From the NCBI RefSeq assembly GCF_000737535.1, contig NZ_CP006269.1, positions 744,001-808,000 on the forward strand: a stretch of DNA of 64,000 bases, given 5' to 3'. Every line of letters starts with the position of its first letter. The stretch's first letter is position 1. This DNA is from Synechococcus sp. KORDI-100. GTDB lineage: Bacteria; Cyanobacteriota; Cyanobacteriia; PCC-6307; Cyanobiaceae. The position numbers and the translations under genes were made by a program. This document shows positions 16,526 through 26,618 of the stretch, piece after piece. A model generated the notes under the pieces. That model saw nothing but the letters and a program-made list of their open reading frames with translations, had not been told where the DNA came from and searched no databases.

Positions 16526-17518
16526 TCAGGCCTTGGGCTGACAGCGATCCTTCATCAGATCTTTCTCAAAGCCGGACTGTGGCGCAGACCAGGTCTTCCA
16601 GGCTCCGTCCGCCCCTGTGACATTCATCTTGCCTGCAGAGCAATTGATGGCGAGGTAGAGAGCCTGGCCCTGAGGGTTGAGCGTTGGGGCCACGTGAGCA
16701 CCATCCATCGATTGCCAGTTCGCCCAGTCGATCTGCAGCGGGCCGTAGGCCCTCCAATCTGCTTTTTTGGCGATCACGGTGACGGTGGAGCCAGTCGATG
16801 CCGTCGCCTTTGGAGCCGCTTTTGGCTGTGGTGTCGGCTCGGTCGTCGTCACCACCTTGACGTCGGACTTGGGCTGGGCCTGTGCCGTTGGAGCACTGGT
16901 GCTGACCTGGGCAGGGGTAGTTGTAGTGGCAGTGCTGGAGGCGCTGGCAGGAGCTTTCAGATACAGCCGAGTGCCGATCTCGACTTTGTTGGGATCCTCC
17001 AGTTGGTTGATGTTGATCAAGCTGGCGACGGGAATTTCGTAAGCGCGTGCGATCTGGGTGAGCGTCTGCCCTTTGGCCACCGTGTGTTCACTGGCGCCTG
17101 CCACCACGGTGATCGGTGCAGGTTTCGGACGCTTTGCCGGCACAACCGCGCTGGATGGCAGTGTCAGGGTCTGACCCAGTTCCACATGGTTGGCATCGGC
17201 CAATCCGTTCAGGGCCATGAGATCGCGAGGGCTGACGTTGTAACGGCTGGCGATGCCGGACAGGGTTTCACCCGAGCTGACCAGATGGCGACCGGAGCCT
17301 GCTTGAACGGTGGAGCCAGGAACGGTGAGCCTGCTGCCGATTTCGACATGGTCGGGGTTGCTGATGTCGTTCATCCGCATCAGCTTCGTTAAGGAAATGT
17401 TGTATCTGGCGGCGATATCAGACAACGTTTCACCCGGTTTGACGGTGATCGTTCCAGCGACACTTTGAAGCGGGAGGAGAGCCGTCAGAGCAAGGACGGC
17501 GAGACTGGGTAAACGCAT
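16526..17518 (-). CDS. Secreted triple-LysM protein
   Basis: 330 residues. A signal peptide (MRLPSLAVLALTALLPLQSVAG) precedes three LysM peptidoglycan-binding repeats at about 23-67, 75-120 and 143-190, each of the form V-x-x-G-x-T-L-S-x-I-A-x-R-Y. A Thr/Ala/Pro-rich linker (about 195-245) leads to a C-terminal domain with WRAYGPLQIDWANWQ and a cysteine pair (INCSAGK, KDRCQPKA). This is a periplasmic or cell-wall protein. The C-terminal domain is not one I can name. It is convergent with recQ. Confidence 0.88.
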   Translation of the reverse strand: MRLPSLAVLALTALLPLQSVAGTITVKPGETLSDIAARYNISLTKLMRMNDISNPDHVEIGSRLTVPGSTVQAGSGRHLVSSGETLSGIASRYNVSPRDLMALNGLADANHVELGQTLTLPSSAVVPAKRPKPAPITVVAGASEHTVAKGQTLTQIARAYEIPVASLININQLEDPNKVEIGTRLYLKAPASASSTATTTTPAQVSTSAPTAQAQPKSDVKVVTTTEPTPQPKAAPKATASTGSTVTVIAKKADWRAYGPLQIDWANWQSMDGAHVAPTLNPQGQALYLAINCSAGKMNVTGADGAWKTWSAPQSGFEKDLMKDRCQPKA

Positions 17519-17615
17519 TCTTGTCCGATTGCTCAGTCGAATGTAGGACGAATTTCAGAATGCGCCAGTGTTCTAGACCGACTGCTGCGGCAGGGAAGTA
17601 TGCGTCCTGATCAAT

Positions 17616-18995
17616 TCAGCCCGCCAGGCGCCGCAGAACATTCAGATCAAGTTTGTAAGGGGGATATCTCACTTTGAAATCAAATCGAAAAGGTCGTCGA
17701 AGCACAGCTTTCTGATGGCTGAACGTGTCAAAGCCGCTCCGGCCGTGATAGCTCCCCATTCCACTGCCACCGACACCGCCGAAGGGCATGTCGGGGATGC
17801 CCGCCTGCATCACGACATCGTTGATGCAAACACCACCCGAACTGGTGCAGCCCAGCACCAGCTTCTGCTGGGCATCACTCCCCCCGAAGACGTAGAGAGC
17901 CAGTGGCTTTGGTTCGCGACGGATGGCAGCGAGGGCAGCATCGAGGTCCCCGAGGTTCAACATCGGCAGCAGGGGCCCGAACAGCTCATCCGTCATCAGT
18001 GGATCGTCCCGATCATCAACCCGAATCACGGTGGGGGCGATGCGTCGCTGCTCACGGTCGACTTCTCCTCCCAGCAGGATCCGGCCCTGGGCCCTTGCTC
18101 CCTCCAGCAGTGCCTCCAGCCGCGAAAACTGGCGCTCGTTCACGATCTTCCCGAGCTGATTTGATTGCAGTGGATTGTCCCCGTACATCTCCGCCCGTGC
18201 TGCTCCAAGAGCCTTCAGCAACCCGTCCCGCTGATCCTCGGAGACAAGCAGGTGATCTGGGGCGATGCAGGTCTGGCCTGCATTGAGCCCCTTCCCCCAG
18301 ATCAGTCGTCTGGCGGTGACCTCGGGGTCGGCCCCCGCCAGCACGATGGCGGGACTTTTGCCTCCGAGTTCCAGGGTCACCGGGGTGAGGTTGGCGGCGG
18401 CGCCTTCCAGCACTTTGCGACCGATGGCACCGCCGCCGGTGAAGAAGATGTGATCGAAGGGCATCGACACCAGCTCGGATGCCACGCGGCCGTCTCCGAG
18501 CTCCACCCTCACCACATCCGTCTCGAAGTGGAGCGGGATCAGCCTGGCGATCAGGGCTGCCACGGCAGGTGCATGTTCTGAGGGTTTGAGAACCGCGGTA
18601 TTGCCGGCTGCCAGTGCGCTGATCAGGGGTTGAAGCGTCAGAGAGAAGGGATAGTTCCAGGGGCCGATGATCAGCACACAGCCCAGTGGCTCCGGGACAA
18701 CGGCCGCTTTCCCCGGTCGCTGAGCCAGGGGCACCGGGATGGGTTTTGGACGCATCCAGCGGCGCAGGTTCTTCTCGGTCAGCTTCAGCTCCTGAAGCAG
18801 GGCTACCACTTCGAAGAAGGCTTCCGTTGAGGGCTTGCCAAGGTCTGCTGCCAGGGCTTCGAGAACCTCCTGTTCATGGGATTCCACCAGCTCTCTCAGC
18901 CGCCTCAGCTGCTCAACGCGCCAGGGGTGAGACCGGGTCTGACCGCGACCGACCAGATCACGCATCTGCTCTAGGTGGGAGGTCGACAGGGACAC
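17616..18995 (-). CDS. Aldehyde dehydrogenase (class-3/fatty-aldehyde type)
   Basis: 459 residues, NAD(P)-dependent ALDH of the ALDH3 type. Visible elements are IIGPWNYPFSLTLQPL, the Asn-containing PWN loop, HIFFTGGGAIGRKV, the general-base Glu in VTLELGGKSPAIVLAG, the nucleophile Cys in GLNAGQTCIAPDHLLV, and ELFGPLLPML. The related cyanobacterial enzyme oxidises medium- and long-chain aldehydes from lipid turnover and apocarotenal cleavage; specificity here is inferred. Its start is divergent from the GH13 gene at 19050. Confidence 0.9.
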   Translation of the reverse strand: MSLSTSHLEQMRDLVGRGQTRSHPWRVEQLRRLRELVESHEQEVLEALAADLGKPSTEAFFEVVALLQELKLTEKNLRRWMRPKPIPVPLAQRPGKAAVVPEPLGCVLIIGPWNYPFSLTLQPLISALAAGNTAVLKPSEHAPAVAALIARLIPLHFETDVVRVELGDGRVASELVSMPFDHIFFTGGGAIGRKVLEGAAANLTPVTLELGGKSPAIVLAGADPEVTARRLIWGKGLNAGQTCIAPDHLLVSEDQRDGLLKALGAARAEMYGDNPLQSNQLGKIVNERQFSRLEALLEGARAQGRILLGGEVDREQRRIAPTVIRVDDRDDPLMTDELFGPLLPMLNLGDLDAALAAIRREPKPLALYVFGGSDAQQKLVLGCTSSGGVCINDVVMQAGIPDMPFGGVGGSGMGSYHGRSGFDTFSHQKAVLRRPFRFDFKVRYPPYKLDLNVLRRLAG

Positions 18996-19049
18996 AGGGC
19001 TGACGAAAAGGCCTGACGGGTCTAGCAGTGGTGCAGCAGTCTCCGGGTG

Positions 19050-20753
19050 ATGGCCGCTGTCCAGCCCTGGTGGTCAGGAACAGTCATCTATCAGCTGATC
19101 GTGCGCAGCTACGCCGACGGCAATGGAGATGGTATCGGCGATTTCAAGGGCCTGAGCGGACGTTTGCCCTATCTGCGCTGGCTCGGTGTGAAGACCCTCT
19201 GGCTGACGCCTGTCTATCCATCACCCCTGCGGGATGGGGGATATGACATCACCGATTTCACAGGCATTCATCCGGATCTGGGTGATCTGGCATCGTTCCA
19301 TCGCTTTCTCACGGCGGCTCATGGCCAGGGGATGCGCGTCATCCTCGACCTGGTTCTCAATCACACCAGTGATCTCCATCCATGGTTCCAGCGAGCGCGC
19401 TGGGCTCCGAAGGACAGCCCTGAGCGCAATGTCTACGTCTGGAGTGACGATCCCCAGCGCTACAGCGATGCGCCAGTCCTCTTCCGACATTTCGAGTCGT
19501 CCAACTGGGAGTGGGATCCGGTTGCAGAGCAGTACTACCTGCACCGCTTCCTGCGTCATCAGCCCGATCTCAACTACGCCAATCCATGGGTGCAGGAGAC
19601 GATGCTGGAGGTCGTCGATTTCTGGCTGGACCGTGGGGTGGACGGCTTCCGACTCGATGCTGTTCCCTTTCTCTGTGAGGAGGAGGGGACCCGCTGTGAG
19701 GGATTGCCGGAGACCCATGCCTTCCTGAAGCGTCTGCGCCAGCGGGTCGATGACCACGGTCGAGACGTGTTGCTGCTTGGGGAGGCGATTCAACCGGTGC
19801 AGGAGGCAGCGCCCTACCTGGCCAAGGATGAACTGCATGGGGCCTTCAATTTCGTTCTCACCGCCCACCTGTTTGCAGCGGTGGCCAGTGGCAGCACCCG
19901 CGCCCTTGGAAACTGTCTGCAGGACGCGCAGGACGTCGTGGAGGGCTGTGGCTGGGCGCTGCCCCTGCGCAACCACGATGAGCTTTGGCTCGGGGATGGA
20001 CACCTGATCCCGCAGGAGGTCATCCAGACCATCCGTGTCGGCTTGCCTCAGGGGCAGGGGCACTGGCTGAACTGGGGAATCAACCGCCGGCTCGCCCCCC
20101 TGCTCAACGGCGACCCGCGTGCCAACCGGCTTCTGCATGGACTTCTGTACAGCTTGCCGGGGATGCCCTGTCTCTATTACGGCGACGAACTCGGGATGGG
20201 GGATTGGCCTGGACTCCGGGATCGCGATCCCAACCGCACCCCCATGGCCTGGACGCCAGCTCGGAACGGTGGTTTTTCGGCAGCCCCCGATCCGCTGCTC
20301 GTTCTGCCGCCGATCACAGCGCCCGGATACGACTACCGCGTGCTCAATGTCGAAGTTCAGAAACAGTTGCCCGGGTCGCTGCTGAACTGGCATCGCCGCA
20401 TGCTCATTTGCCGGAGGCTGCTGCCGGCGCTGCAGTCCGGCAGCTTCCGGTTGCTGTCCTGCGCCCACCCGGGGGTGATCGCCTACGTGCGCTCCACCGA
20501 GGCGATGACCGTTCTCGTGGCAGGAAATTTCACGGCAGCGGGTGCTGCAGTCGGTCTCGACCTGTCGGATTGGCAAGGTCAGCGCACCCGTGAAGTGATG
20601 TGGGGCTGCGAGTTCCCCATCGCCCATGACGATTGGTATGTGTATCTCCAGCCCTATGGCTTCAACTGGTGGTTGATCGGCGAGGTGGAGGTAGAAGGGT
20701 CGGAAACGTCTTCTCAGCCGCCGAAAGCAACGGCTGGCGAGCCATCCGTCTGA
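19050..20753 (+). CDS. GH13 enzyme, trehalose-synthase-like alpha-glucosyltransferase
   Basis: 567 residues from ATG 19050 (a GTG one codon earlier is possible). GH13 (alpha-amylase clan) barrel: VIYQLIVRSYADGNGDGIGD, VILDLVLNHTSD, nucleophile Asp in DGFRLDAVPFLCEEEG, acid/base Glu in VLLLGEAIQ, and LPLRNHDELW. The opening and the VPFL-E-EGT sequence resemble GH13 subfamily 16 trehalose synthases (maltose to trehalose). The C-terminus is shorter than in fused TreS-maltokinase proteins. The last 13 residues are read antisense to glpD and look like arbitrary tail sequence. Substrate should be treated as probable. Confidence 0.87.
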   Translation: MAAVQPWWSGTVIYQLIVRSYADGNGDGIGDFKGLSGRLPYLRWLGVKTLWLTPVYPSPLRDGGYDITDFTGIHPDLGDLASFHRFLTAAHGQGMRVILDLVLNHTSDLHPWFQRARWAPKDSPERNVYVWSDDPQRYSDAPVLFRHFESSNWEWDPVAEQYYLHRFLRHQPDLNYANPWVQETMLEVVDFWLDRGVDGFRLDAVPFLCEEEGTRCEGLPETHAFLKRLRQRVDDHGRDVLLLGEAIQPVQEAAPYLAKDELHGAFNFVLTAHLFAAVASGSTRALGNCLQDAQDVVEGCGWALPLRNHDELWLGDGHLIPQEVIQTIRVGLPQGQGHWLNWGINRRLAPLLNGDPRANRLLHGLLYSLPGMPCLYYGDELGMGDWPGLRDRDPNRTPMAWTPARNGGFSAAPDPLLVLPPITAPGYDYRVLNVEVQKQLPGSLLNWHRRMLICRRLLPALQSGSFRLLSCAHPGVIAYVRSTEAMTVLVAGNFTAAGAAVGLDLSDWQGQRTREVMWGCEFPIAHDDWYVYLQPYGFNWWLIGEVEVEGSETSSQPPKATAGEPSV

Positions 20754-22273
20754 TCCAGCACCTGATCGACGAAGGGCTGAAGCCGTTCGGCCTCAGCAGC
20801 ATCGACCATCGCCAGCCGGCAGCGACGGGCGAGCACATCCTCCCGGCTGCGAGCGTGCTCGTGTTGAACGGCATGACGCACCTCCGCCAGACAGAGCGGA
20901 ATCACATCGCTGAGAGGCTCGCGCTCCGAGGCGTCGGCGGCTTCGATCAGGGGCAGGGCATTCAGGCCGTGGTGGCCCTCTAGATGGAGGATCTGTTGGT
21001 TCTGCAGCTGACCATCCGGGAGCACCCGTTTCAGCCGTTGGCGCTGCGCCTCCAGGCCGGCGAGGGTGCCGGCGTGATTCCCTGCCGCCCCCTGCAGTGG
21101 CAGGGGACAGGCCGCCGGCATGGGGCGGTCGAGTTGTGCTTCCACGGCGGCGAGGGTGTCGAGTGCCATCGGCCGGCAGGTGGTCCATTTCCCTCCCATC
21201 ACACTGACCAAACCACAGGGCAGGGTCTCCAAGTCGTGTTCCCGCACCACACGGCTGCTGTCGAGTCCTTCTCCGGCAGGCTTCAGCAAGGGTCGCCCGC
21301 CAGCCCATCGACTCGTCACGTTGATCGCTGAAGCGCTGGGGAACCAGCGCTTCACGTACTCCAGCAGATAGCGCTCTTCGCTCTCCGAAGGCGTGGTGGC
21401 CTCCTCCTGAGGACAGGCCTCATCCGTGGTTCCCACCAGAGTTCTGCCGAAGAAGGGCAACATGAACAGCACCCGGCCGTCATCGGTGGATGGCACCAGC
21501 AAACCGAGACCGCCCGGGCAGAGCTGCTCCTTCACCACGAGGTGAGTTCCGCGGCTGGTGAGCATCCGTGGCGTCACGTCGGGATCCGCCATCTGCCGGA
21601 TGGCATCGGCATGAATGCCGGTGGCATTCACGATCACCCGCGCCGACCAGCGGCGTCGCTGACCGGATGAGTCCTCGCTGACGGCGGCGCACAAGCGTCC
21701 GTCAAGGTTCTTCTCCAGAGCGATGACACGGCAGTGGTTGTGCAGAACCACCCCAGCCCGTTCGGCGGTCAGCGCCAGGAGCAGATTGAGTCGTGCGTCG
21801 TTGAACTGACCATCGCTGTAGGCGACAGCACCTGAACAAGGCCGCAGCAGCGGCATGGCCTGCTGCAGCTTGGCCCGCGACAGCAAGCGGCTGGAGCCGA
21901 TGCCCTGGCGCCCGGAGAGCGCGTCATAGAGCCCGAGTCCAAGCCGGTAGTAGGCCTGGCCCAGAACATGGTCCGTGGGCAAGGCCAGTTCCAGGCGATG
22001 GGCCAGAAACGGAGCCTGCTGGAGCCAATGCCCTCGTTCCAGCAGCGCTTCCCGCACCAGCTTGAGCTGGGCCAGGTCCAGGGTCTTGAACGCCAGTTCC
22101 AGATAGCGGACCCCGCCGTGCAGCAGCTTCGTGCTTCGGCAACTGGTCCCGCCACCGATGTCCCCTCCCTCCAGAAGTGCCACCGAAAGACCACGACGGG
22201 AGGCCTCGTAGGCCACGCTGGCGCCGCTGGCTCCGGCGCCGATCACCAGCAGATCGAAGGGTTGCTCAGCCAT
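20714..22273 (-). CDS. glpD: FAD-dependent glycerol-3-phosphate dehydrogenase
   Basis: 519 residues, membrane-associated flavoenzyme oxidising glycerol-3-phosphate to dihydroxyacetone phosphate with electrons to the quinone pool. The Rossmann FAD motif is DLLVIGAGASGASVAYEASRRG. Other family motifs are GGTSCRSTKLLHGGVRYLE, NATGIHADAI, LMLPFFGRTLVGTTDE and SVMGGKWTTCRPMA. The C-terminal DAO-C region contains EVRHAVQHEHARSREDVLARRCRLA. It overlaps glpK by 8 bp (glpK upstream) and is convergent, with 40 bp overlap, with the GH13 gene. Confidence 0.95.
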   Translation of the reverse strand: MAEQPFDLLVIGAGASGASVAYEASRRGLSVALLEGGDIGGGTSCRSTKLLHGGVRYLELAFKTLDLAQLKLVREALLERGHWLQQAPFLAHRLELALPTDHVLGQAYYRLGLGLYDALSGRQGIGSSRLLSRAKLQQAMPLLRPCSGAVAYSDGQFNDARLNLLLALTAERAGVVLHNHCRVIALEKNLDGRLCAAVSEDSSGQRRRWSARVIVNATGIHADAIRQMADPDVTPRMLTSRGTHLVVKEQLCPGGLGLLVPSTDDGRVLFMLPFFGRTLVGTTDEACPQEEATTPSESEERYLLEYVKRWFPSASAINVTSRWAGGRPLLKPAGEGLDSSRVVREHDLETLPCGLVSVMGGKWTTCRPMALDTLAAVEAQLDRPMPAACPLPLQGAAGNHAGTLAGLEAQRQRLKRVLPDGQLQNQQILHLEGHHGLNALPLIEAADASEREPLSDVIPLCLAEVRHAVQHEHARSREDVLARRCRLAMVDAAEAERLQPFVDQVLDQTDGSPAVAFGG

Positions 22274-23771
22274 GCCATCCCAGACTGCGGGTCACGGCGT
22301 CATTCCAGCGCTCACGCCAACGGGCGCGTTGGCGTGTGTCGATCTGCGGCTCAAACAGGCTGGCTCCATCACCCCGACGCCGCACGAGCTCGTCGATGTC
22401 TGTGACAACACCCGCCTGCACACCAGCGAACAGGGCAACGCCGCGGGCAGTGCTTTCCAGATTGGCCGCCCGTCTGACAGTCAGCCCTGTGCAGTCGGCC
22501 TGTGCCTGCAGCAGGGGGTCTGAGGCCGCAGCACCGCCATCGACCGCCAGTTCACCGAGTTCGGCTCCAATGGCGCTCTCCGCAAGGTCCACCAAGGTTG
22601 CGACCGAGAGCGCGATGCCCTCAAGGGCAGCTCGGGCGATATGGCTGCTGCTGCTGTCCCTGGTCAGACCAATCATCATTCCGCGGGCCAGCGGATCCCA
22701 GTGGGGCGTGCCCCAGCCGGTGAATGCCGGCACCAGCATCACGCCACCGGAATCGGACACCTGCCCTGCCAGGCGATTGACCTCAGCGGCAGACTCGATG
22801 ATCCCGAGACCATCCCGCAGCCACTGCACAACGGTGCCGGCATTGAAGAGGCTGCCTTCGAGGCAATAGGTGGGCGTGCCGCGCTCATCAGTCCATCCCA
22901 GTGTGCTGAGCAGGCCTGAATCGCATCGGCGGATGTTGTCGCCCGTGTTGATCACCAGGAAGGCTCCAGTGCCGTAGGTGCATTTCGCTTCGCCGGGTTT
23001 CAGACAGAGCTGCCCAAGCGTCGCGGCCTGCTGGTCGCCGAGCAAGGCCTGGATCGGCAATCCTGCGAACGGAAGTCCGCCGGCAATGTTTCCGAACTGT
23101 CCGCGACAGGGCAGCAACTCCGGCAAAGCGCTGAACGGCAGGCCGGTCCGCTCGCAGAACGTCTCCACCCAGCAGCGCTGCTTGAGATCCATCAGCAAGG
23201 TCCGGCTGGCATTGCTGACGTCCGATCCATGGCGCTGGCCTCCAGTGAGCTTCCACAGCAGCCAGCTCTCCACCGTGCCGAAGCAGAGGTCATCGCTGAC
23301 CGCGGCCGCGGCGGCATCCTCGTCATGCGACAGCATCCAGTGGATCTTGCTGGCGCTGAAGTAGGGGTCGAGCAGCAGGCCGGTGCGTTCCCGCCAGTCC
23401 TTTTCGAATCCGGCCTCCTTCCACTGGCGGCAGATCTCGGTGGTGCGGCCGTCCTGCCAGACCAGGGCCGGCCCACAGGGCTGGCCATTGCTGCGCCTCC
23501 AAAGCACCGTCGTTTCGCGTTGATTCGTGATGCCACAGCTCACGACCGCCCGGCGCTGGTCGTCGCTCAGCCCATCGTGCAGATCAATCAGAGCCTGGCG
23601 TTGACTGCTCCAGATCGCGTCCGGATGCTGTTCCACCCAGCCGTCCGCCGGGTATTGAATCGGCAGCGGCGAACAGGCGCTCGCCACAAGCTCACCGGCC
23701 GCGGTGAAGACAGCGGCTCGAGAACTGCTGGTTCCCTGGTCCAGAGCGAGGAGAAGAGGCTGGTCCGCCAT
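22266..23771 (-). CDS. glpK: Glycerol kinase
   Basis: 501 residues, FGGY carbohydrate kinase that phosphorylates glycerol to sn-glycerol-3-phosphate. The phosphate-1 motif is LALDQGTSSSRAAVF. GWVEQHPDAIWSSQ and CGITNQRETTVLW are glycerol-kinase specific. The phosphate-2 region is KCTYGTGAFLVINTG, followed by VPAFTGWGTPHWD and the adenosine motif AVDGGAAASDPLLQ. First gene of a two-gene glpKD operon. No glycerol facilitator gene is adjacent. Confidence 0.96.
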   Translation of the reverse strand: MADQPLLLALDQGTSSSRAAVFTAAGELVASACSPLPIQYPADGWVEQHPDAIWSSQRQALIDLHDGLSDDQRRAVVSCGITNQRETTVLWRRSNGQPCGPALVWQDGRTTEICRQWKEAGFEKDWRERTGLLLDPYFSASKIHWMLSHDEDAAAAAVSDDLCFGTVESWLLWKLTGGQRHGSDVSNASRTLLMDLKQRCWVETFCERTGLPFSALPELLPCRGQFGNIAGGLPFAGLPIQALLGDQQAATLGQLCLKPGEAKCTYGTGAFLVINTGDNIRRCDSGLLSTLGWTDERGTPTYCLEGSLFNAGTVVQWLRDGLGIIESAAEVNRLAGQVSDSGGVMLVPAFTGWGTPHWDPLARGMMIGLTRDSSSSHIARAALEGIALSVATLVDLAESAIGAELGELAVDGGAAASDPLLQAQADCTGLTVRRAANLESTARGVALFAGVQAGVVTDIDELVRRRGDGASLFEPQIDTRQRARWRERWNDAVTRSLGWHG

Positions 23772-23821
23772 GGCCGGTTGTTTTCTTCCCTGCTAGCGAG
23801 AGGGCTGCAGAGTGAAAAGGT

Positions 23822-25263
23822 GTGGCGGCAGTAACGGCCTTCAGTGATCCTCCGGCCTGGGTGTCGGACGCTGTGATCTACCAGATCTTTCCGGACCGTT
23901 TTCGCCGTAGCGGGATGGTTGACGCTCAGCGCGATCTGCCGCTCCAGCCCTGGGGAACCGATCCACGCGACGAGGGCTTTCAGGGTGGGGATCTCTATGG
24001 AGTGATCGAGGCGCTGGAGTCGCTGCAGGCGATGGGCGTCAGTTGCCTTTATCTCACGCCGATCTTCAGCTCAGCCGCAAACCATCGCTATCACGCCTTC
24101 AACTATCTCGAGGTGGATCCATTGCTGGGGGGCAATGCGGCCCTCGATGCCCTGATCGCCGCTGTGCACGGGCGTGGGATGCGTCTGGTGCTCGATGGCG
24201 TGTTCAATCACTGCGGACGCGGTTTCTGGGCGTTCCACCATCTGGTTGAGAACGGAGCGCGTTCGCCGTATCGAGACTGGTTTCATGTGAATCAGTTGCC
24301 GCTGAAGCCCTACCCAGCAGAGGGTGAGGACTGTGGGTATGAGTGTTGGTGGTCGCTGCCGGATCTGCCGAAGTTCAACCACGCCAACCCCGCCGTCCGT
24401 GAGCATCTGCTGTCGGTGGGTCGCCACTGGCTGGAGCGGGGAATCGACGGCTGGCGTCTCGATGTGCCGGCCGAGGTTCCAGCTGATTTCTGGGTGGCGT
24501 TCAGGGAGGTGGTCAGAGATGTCAACCCGGATGCATGGATCGTTGGAGAGATCTGGGGGGATGCCCGCGCCTGGCTCAATGGAGAGCACTTTGATGGTGT
24601 GATGAACTACCGACTGGGGTGGAGCAGTCTGTGCTGGGCTGCTGGTGAGCGGTTGCGGCAGGGATATCGCAATCGTGAGTACCCGCTGAACCCGCTCTCT
24701 GGCGAAGAGCTGATTTCAATCTGGACCACCACGGCGGGCTGGTACCGGCCCAAGGTGAATCGCTCTCAGATGAACCTGCTGGACAGCCACGATGTCCCCA
24801 GGGCTCTCCACACCCTCGATGGTGATGTCGAGGCGCTCAAGCTGGCGCTCCTGATGCTCTTTCTGCAACCCGGTGCTCCCTGCGTCTATTACGGCACGGA
24901 GAGCGGTCTGGCCGGTGGTCCGACGACCGAGCAGTCCAGTGGACCGGAGCCCGGCTGTCGCGAGGCCTACCCATGGGACCAGCCCTGGACAGCGGATCTT
25001 CGGCCTTACCTGAAGGATCTGGCCGTGTTGCGGCGGGAGCATCCAGTCCTGAGTGATGGCTCAATGCAATGGAGCTGCTTCGGTGATGACGGACTGGTCG
25101 GTCGTTCCGGTTCCGTTCAGGTGTGGATCAACCGCAGCCGCAGCCAAGAGCTTCCGATCTCCTCGGGGTCTTCCACGATCAGGATTCTTTGGTCCTCCGG
25201 ATCATCGCTGACGCCGTCCGGGGCTGTTGGAACTCAATCTGCGGTGCTGCTGATGAGTGATGA

Positions 25264-25282
<19 letters not shown>
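23822..25282 (+). CDS. GH13 alpha-amylase-family enzyme (cyclomaltodextrinase/neopullulanase-like)
   Basis: 486 residues, start GTG. Catalytic barrel: WVSDAVIYQIFPDRF, LYLTPIFSSAANHRYHAFNY (characteristic of the GH13_20/21 group), LVLDGVFNHCGRGFWAFHHL, nucleophile Asp in GIDGWRLDVPAEVP, acid/base Glu in WIVGEIWGDA, and LLDSHDVPR. The N-terminal domain of maltogenic amylases is missing, so it is a short form. Its final six residues and TGA stop are encoded by the complement of the tRNA-Thr acceptor and T-arm. Possible role: maltodextrin or cyclic dextrin hydrolysis in glycogen turnover. Confidence 0.88.
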
Positions 25283-25335
<53 letters not shown>

Positions 25336-25345
25336 ATGTGGAAGG

Positions 25346-25427
25346 TGGGCCGGGTTGGATTTGAACCAACGTAGGCAGAGCCAGCGGATTTACAGTCCGC
25401 CCCCATTAACCACTCGGGCACCGACCC
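25346..25427 (-). tRNA. trnY: tRNA-Tyr (anticodon GUA)
   Basis: 82-nt class II tRNA on the minus strand with a long variable arm. Acceptor GGGTCGG (25421-25427) pairs with CCGGCCC, with A as discriminator. Anticodon arm GCGGA-CTGTAAA-TCCGC with GUA. Variable arm TGGCTCTGCCTAC. T-arm GTTGGTTCAAATCCAAC. It is probably co-transcribed with the tRNA-Thr 10 bp downstream. Confidence 0.96.
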
Positions 25428-25506
25428 GAACCACACCCGAAGAACTTACCAGCTGACGAGATCGGCAGGATCAATACGACAATTGATGTGATTCGGGACA
25501 CGGTCC

Positions 25507-25950
25507 GTGCACCTGCTGCTTCTCAATGGCCCCAATCTGAATCTGCTGGGGCAACGGGAACCTGACATCTACGGACAGACCACCTTGGCCTCGATCGAGA
25601 CGGCCTTGCAGTCGGAGGCGGAACGTGAGGGTGCTCAGCTGGAGTGTTTTCAAAGCAATTTCGAGGGTGCGCTTGTGGAGAGGGTCCAGGCGGCGATGGG
25701 AGTGACCCAGGGAATCCTGATCAATGCAGGGGCTTACACCCACACCTCCATCGCCCTGCGTGATGCACTCTCAGGGGTGGCGATCCCCTACGTGGAGTTG
25801 CATCTGAGCAACACCCATGCCCGTGAACCCTTTCGCCATCAGTCGTTTCTGGCGGCCGGTGCTGTTGGAGTGGTAAGCGGTTTCGCAGCGCAGAGCTATT
25901 CCCTCGCCCTGCAGGGGCTGTTGCACCATCTGCGCAACGGCAGGCCATGA
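25507..25950 (+). CDS. aroQ: 3-dehydroquinate dehydratase, type II
   Basis: 147 residues, start GTG. Third step of the shikimate pathway. Signature [22 protein letters not shown] carries the catalytic loop (Arg in GQRE, Tyr in DIYG). [16 protein letters not shown] and [19 protein letters not shown] supply the active-site Asn, His and Arg residues; the last includes the N-x-H-x-R-E-x-F-R motif. Length is typical of the dodecameric enzyme. It overlaps miaE by 4 bp (ATGA). Confidence 0.96.
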   Translation: MHLLLLNGPNLNLLGQREPDIYGQTTLASIETALQSEAEREGAQLECFQSNFEGALVERVQAAMGVTQGILINAGAYTHTSIALRDALSGVAIPYVELHLSNTHAREPFRHQSFLAAGAVGVVSGFAAQSYSLALQGLLHHLRNGRP

Positions 25951-26591
25951 CCACGACAGCGACCCCGGAGAAGTCCACGGCATCGATTCGCTGGCTGGCA
26001 TCCGCCACGAGTCAGAGCTGGCTGGATCAGGCCAACGCTCATCCCATCGAAGTGCTGATTGACCATGCGCATTGCGAGCGCAAGGCTGCTGGGGCAGCGG
26101 TTCAGATGATGTTCCGCTACCTCTGCGAACCAGGGCTGGGAGAGGCGCTCAGTCCCCTTGCGCGGGAAGAACTGGAGCATTTCGAGCAGGTCCTGACGGT
26201 GCTTCAGTCCAAAGGCCGTTATCTGGAACCCCTCCCGGCGCCGGCTTACGGCGCTGAACTCGCTCGGAGCATCCGCAAGGGAGAACCGGAGCGGATGCTC
26301 GATTCGTTTCTCGTGGCCGGCTTGATTGAGGCGCGGAGTCACGAGCGCATGGCTCTGTTGGCTGAACACAGCTCCGATCCACAACTCAGAGAGCTCTACG
26401 GCAATCTCCTCACCAGTGAGGCACGACATTTTGGGTTGTATTGGACGTTGGCTGAAACCCGTTGGCCACGAGATCAGATTTTCAGCCGCTTAAAAGAACT
26501 TGCGGAGGTGGAGACATTGGCGTTGACCGGCCAGCTCAGCAGACCCGAAGATGTCAGGATGCATTCAGTAGGAATCGTCGTTCCAGACTGA
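25947..26591 (+). CDS. miaE: tRNA-(ms2io6A)-hydroxylase-like di-iron protein
   Basis: 214 residues. MiaE is a ferritin-like di-iron monooxygenase that hydroxylates the isopentenyl group of ms2i6A37 in tRNAs reading UNN codons. Iron-ligand helices are visible: [35 protein letters not shown] (E-x-x-H), [13 protein letters not shown] and [14 protein letters not shown] (E-x-x-H). Translation is coupled to aroQ by a 4-bp overlap. tRNA-Tyr, a substrate class for this modification, is encoded close by on the other strand. Confidence 0.92.
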   Translation: MTTTATPEKSTASIRWLASATSQSWLDQANAHPIEVLIDHAHCERKAAGAAVQMMFRYLCEPGLGEALSPLAREELEHFEQVLTVLQSKGRYLEPLPAPAYGAELARSIRKGEPERMLDSFLVAGLIEARSHERMALLAEHSSDPQLRELYGNLLTSEARHFGLYWTLAETRWPRDQIFSRLKELAEVETLALTGQLSRPEDVRMHSVGIVVPD

Positions 26592-26618
26592 TTTTTTATT
26601 CAGAACATTGACAAGGTT

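Noticed and set aside
19221-20627. Long 468-residue open frame on the minus strand opposite the trehalose-synthase-like gene
   Set aside because: It lies fully antisense to a gene with intact GH13 catalytic motifs, has no recognisable domain, and its composition (Gln, His and Arg rich) is that of a shadow frame in GC-rich DNA.
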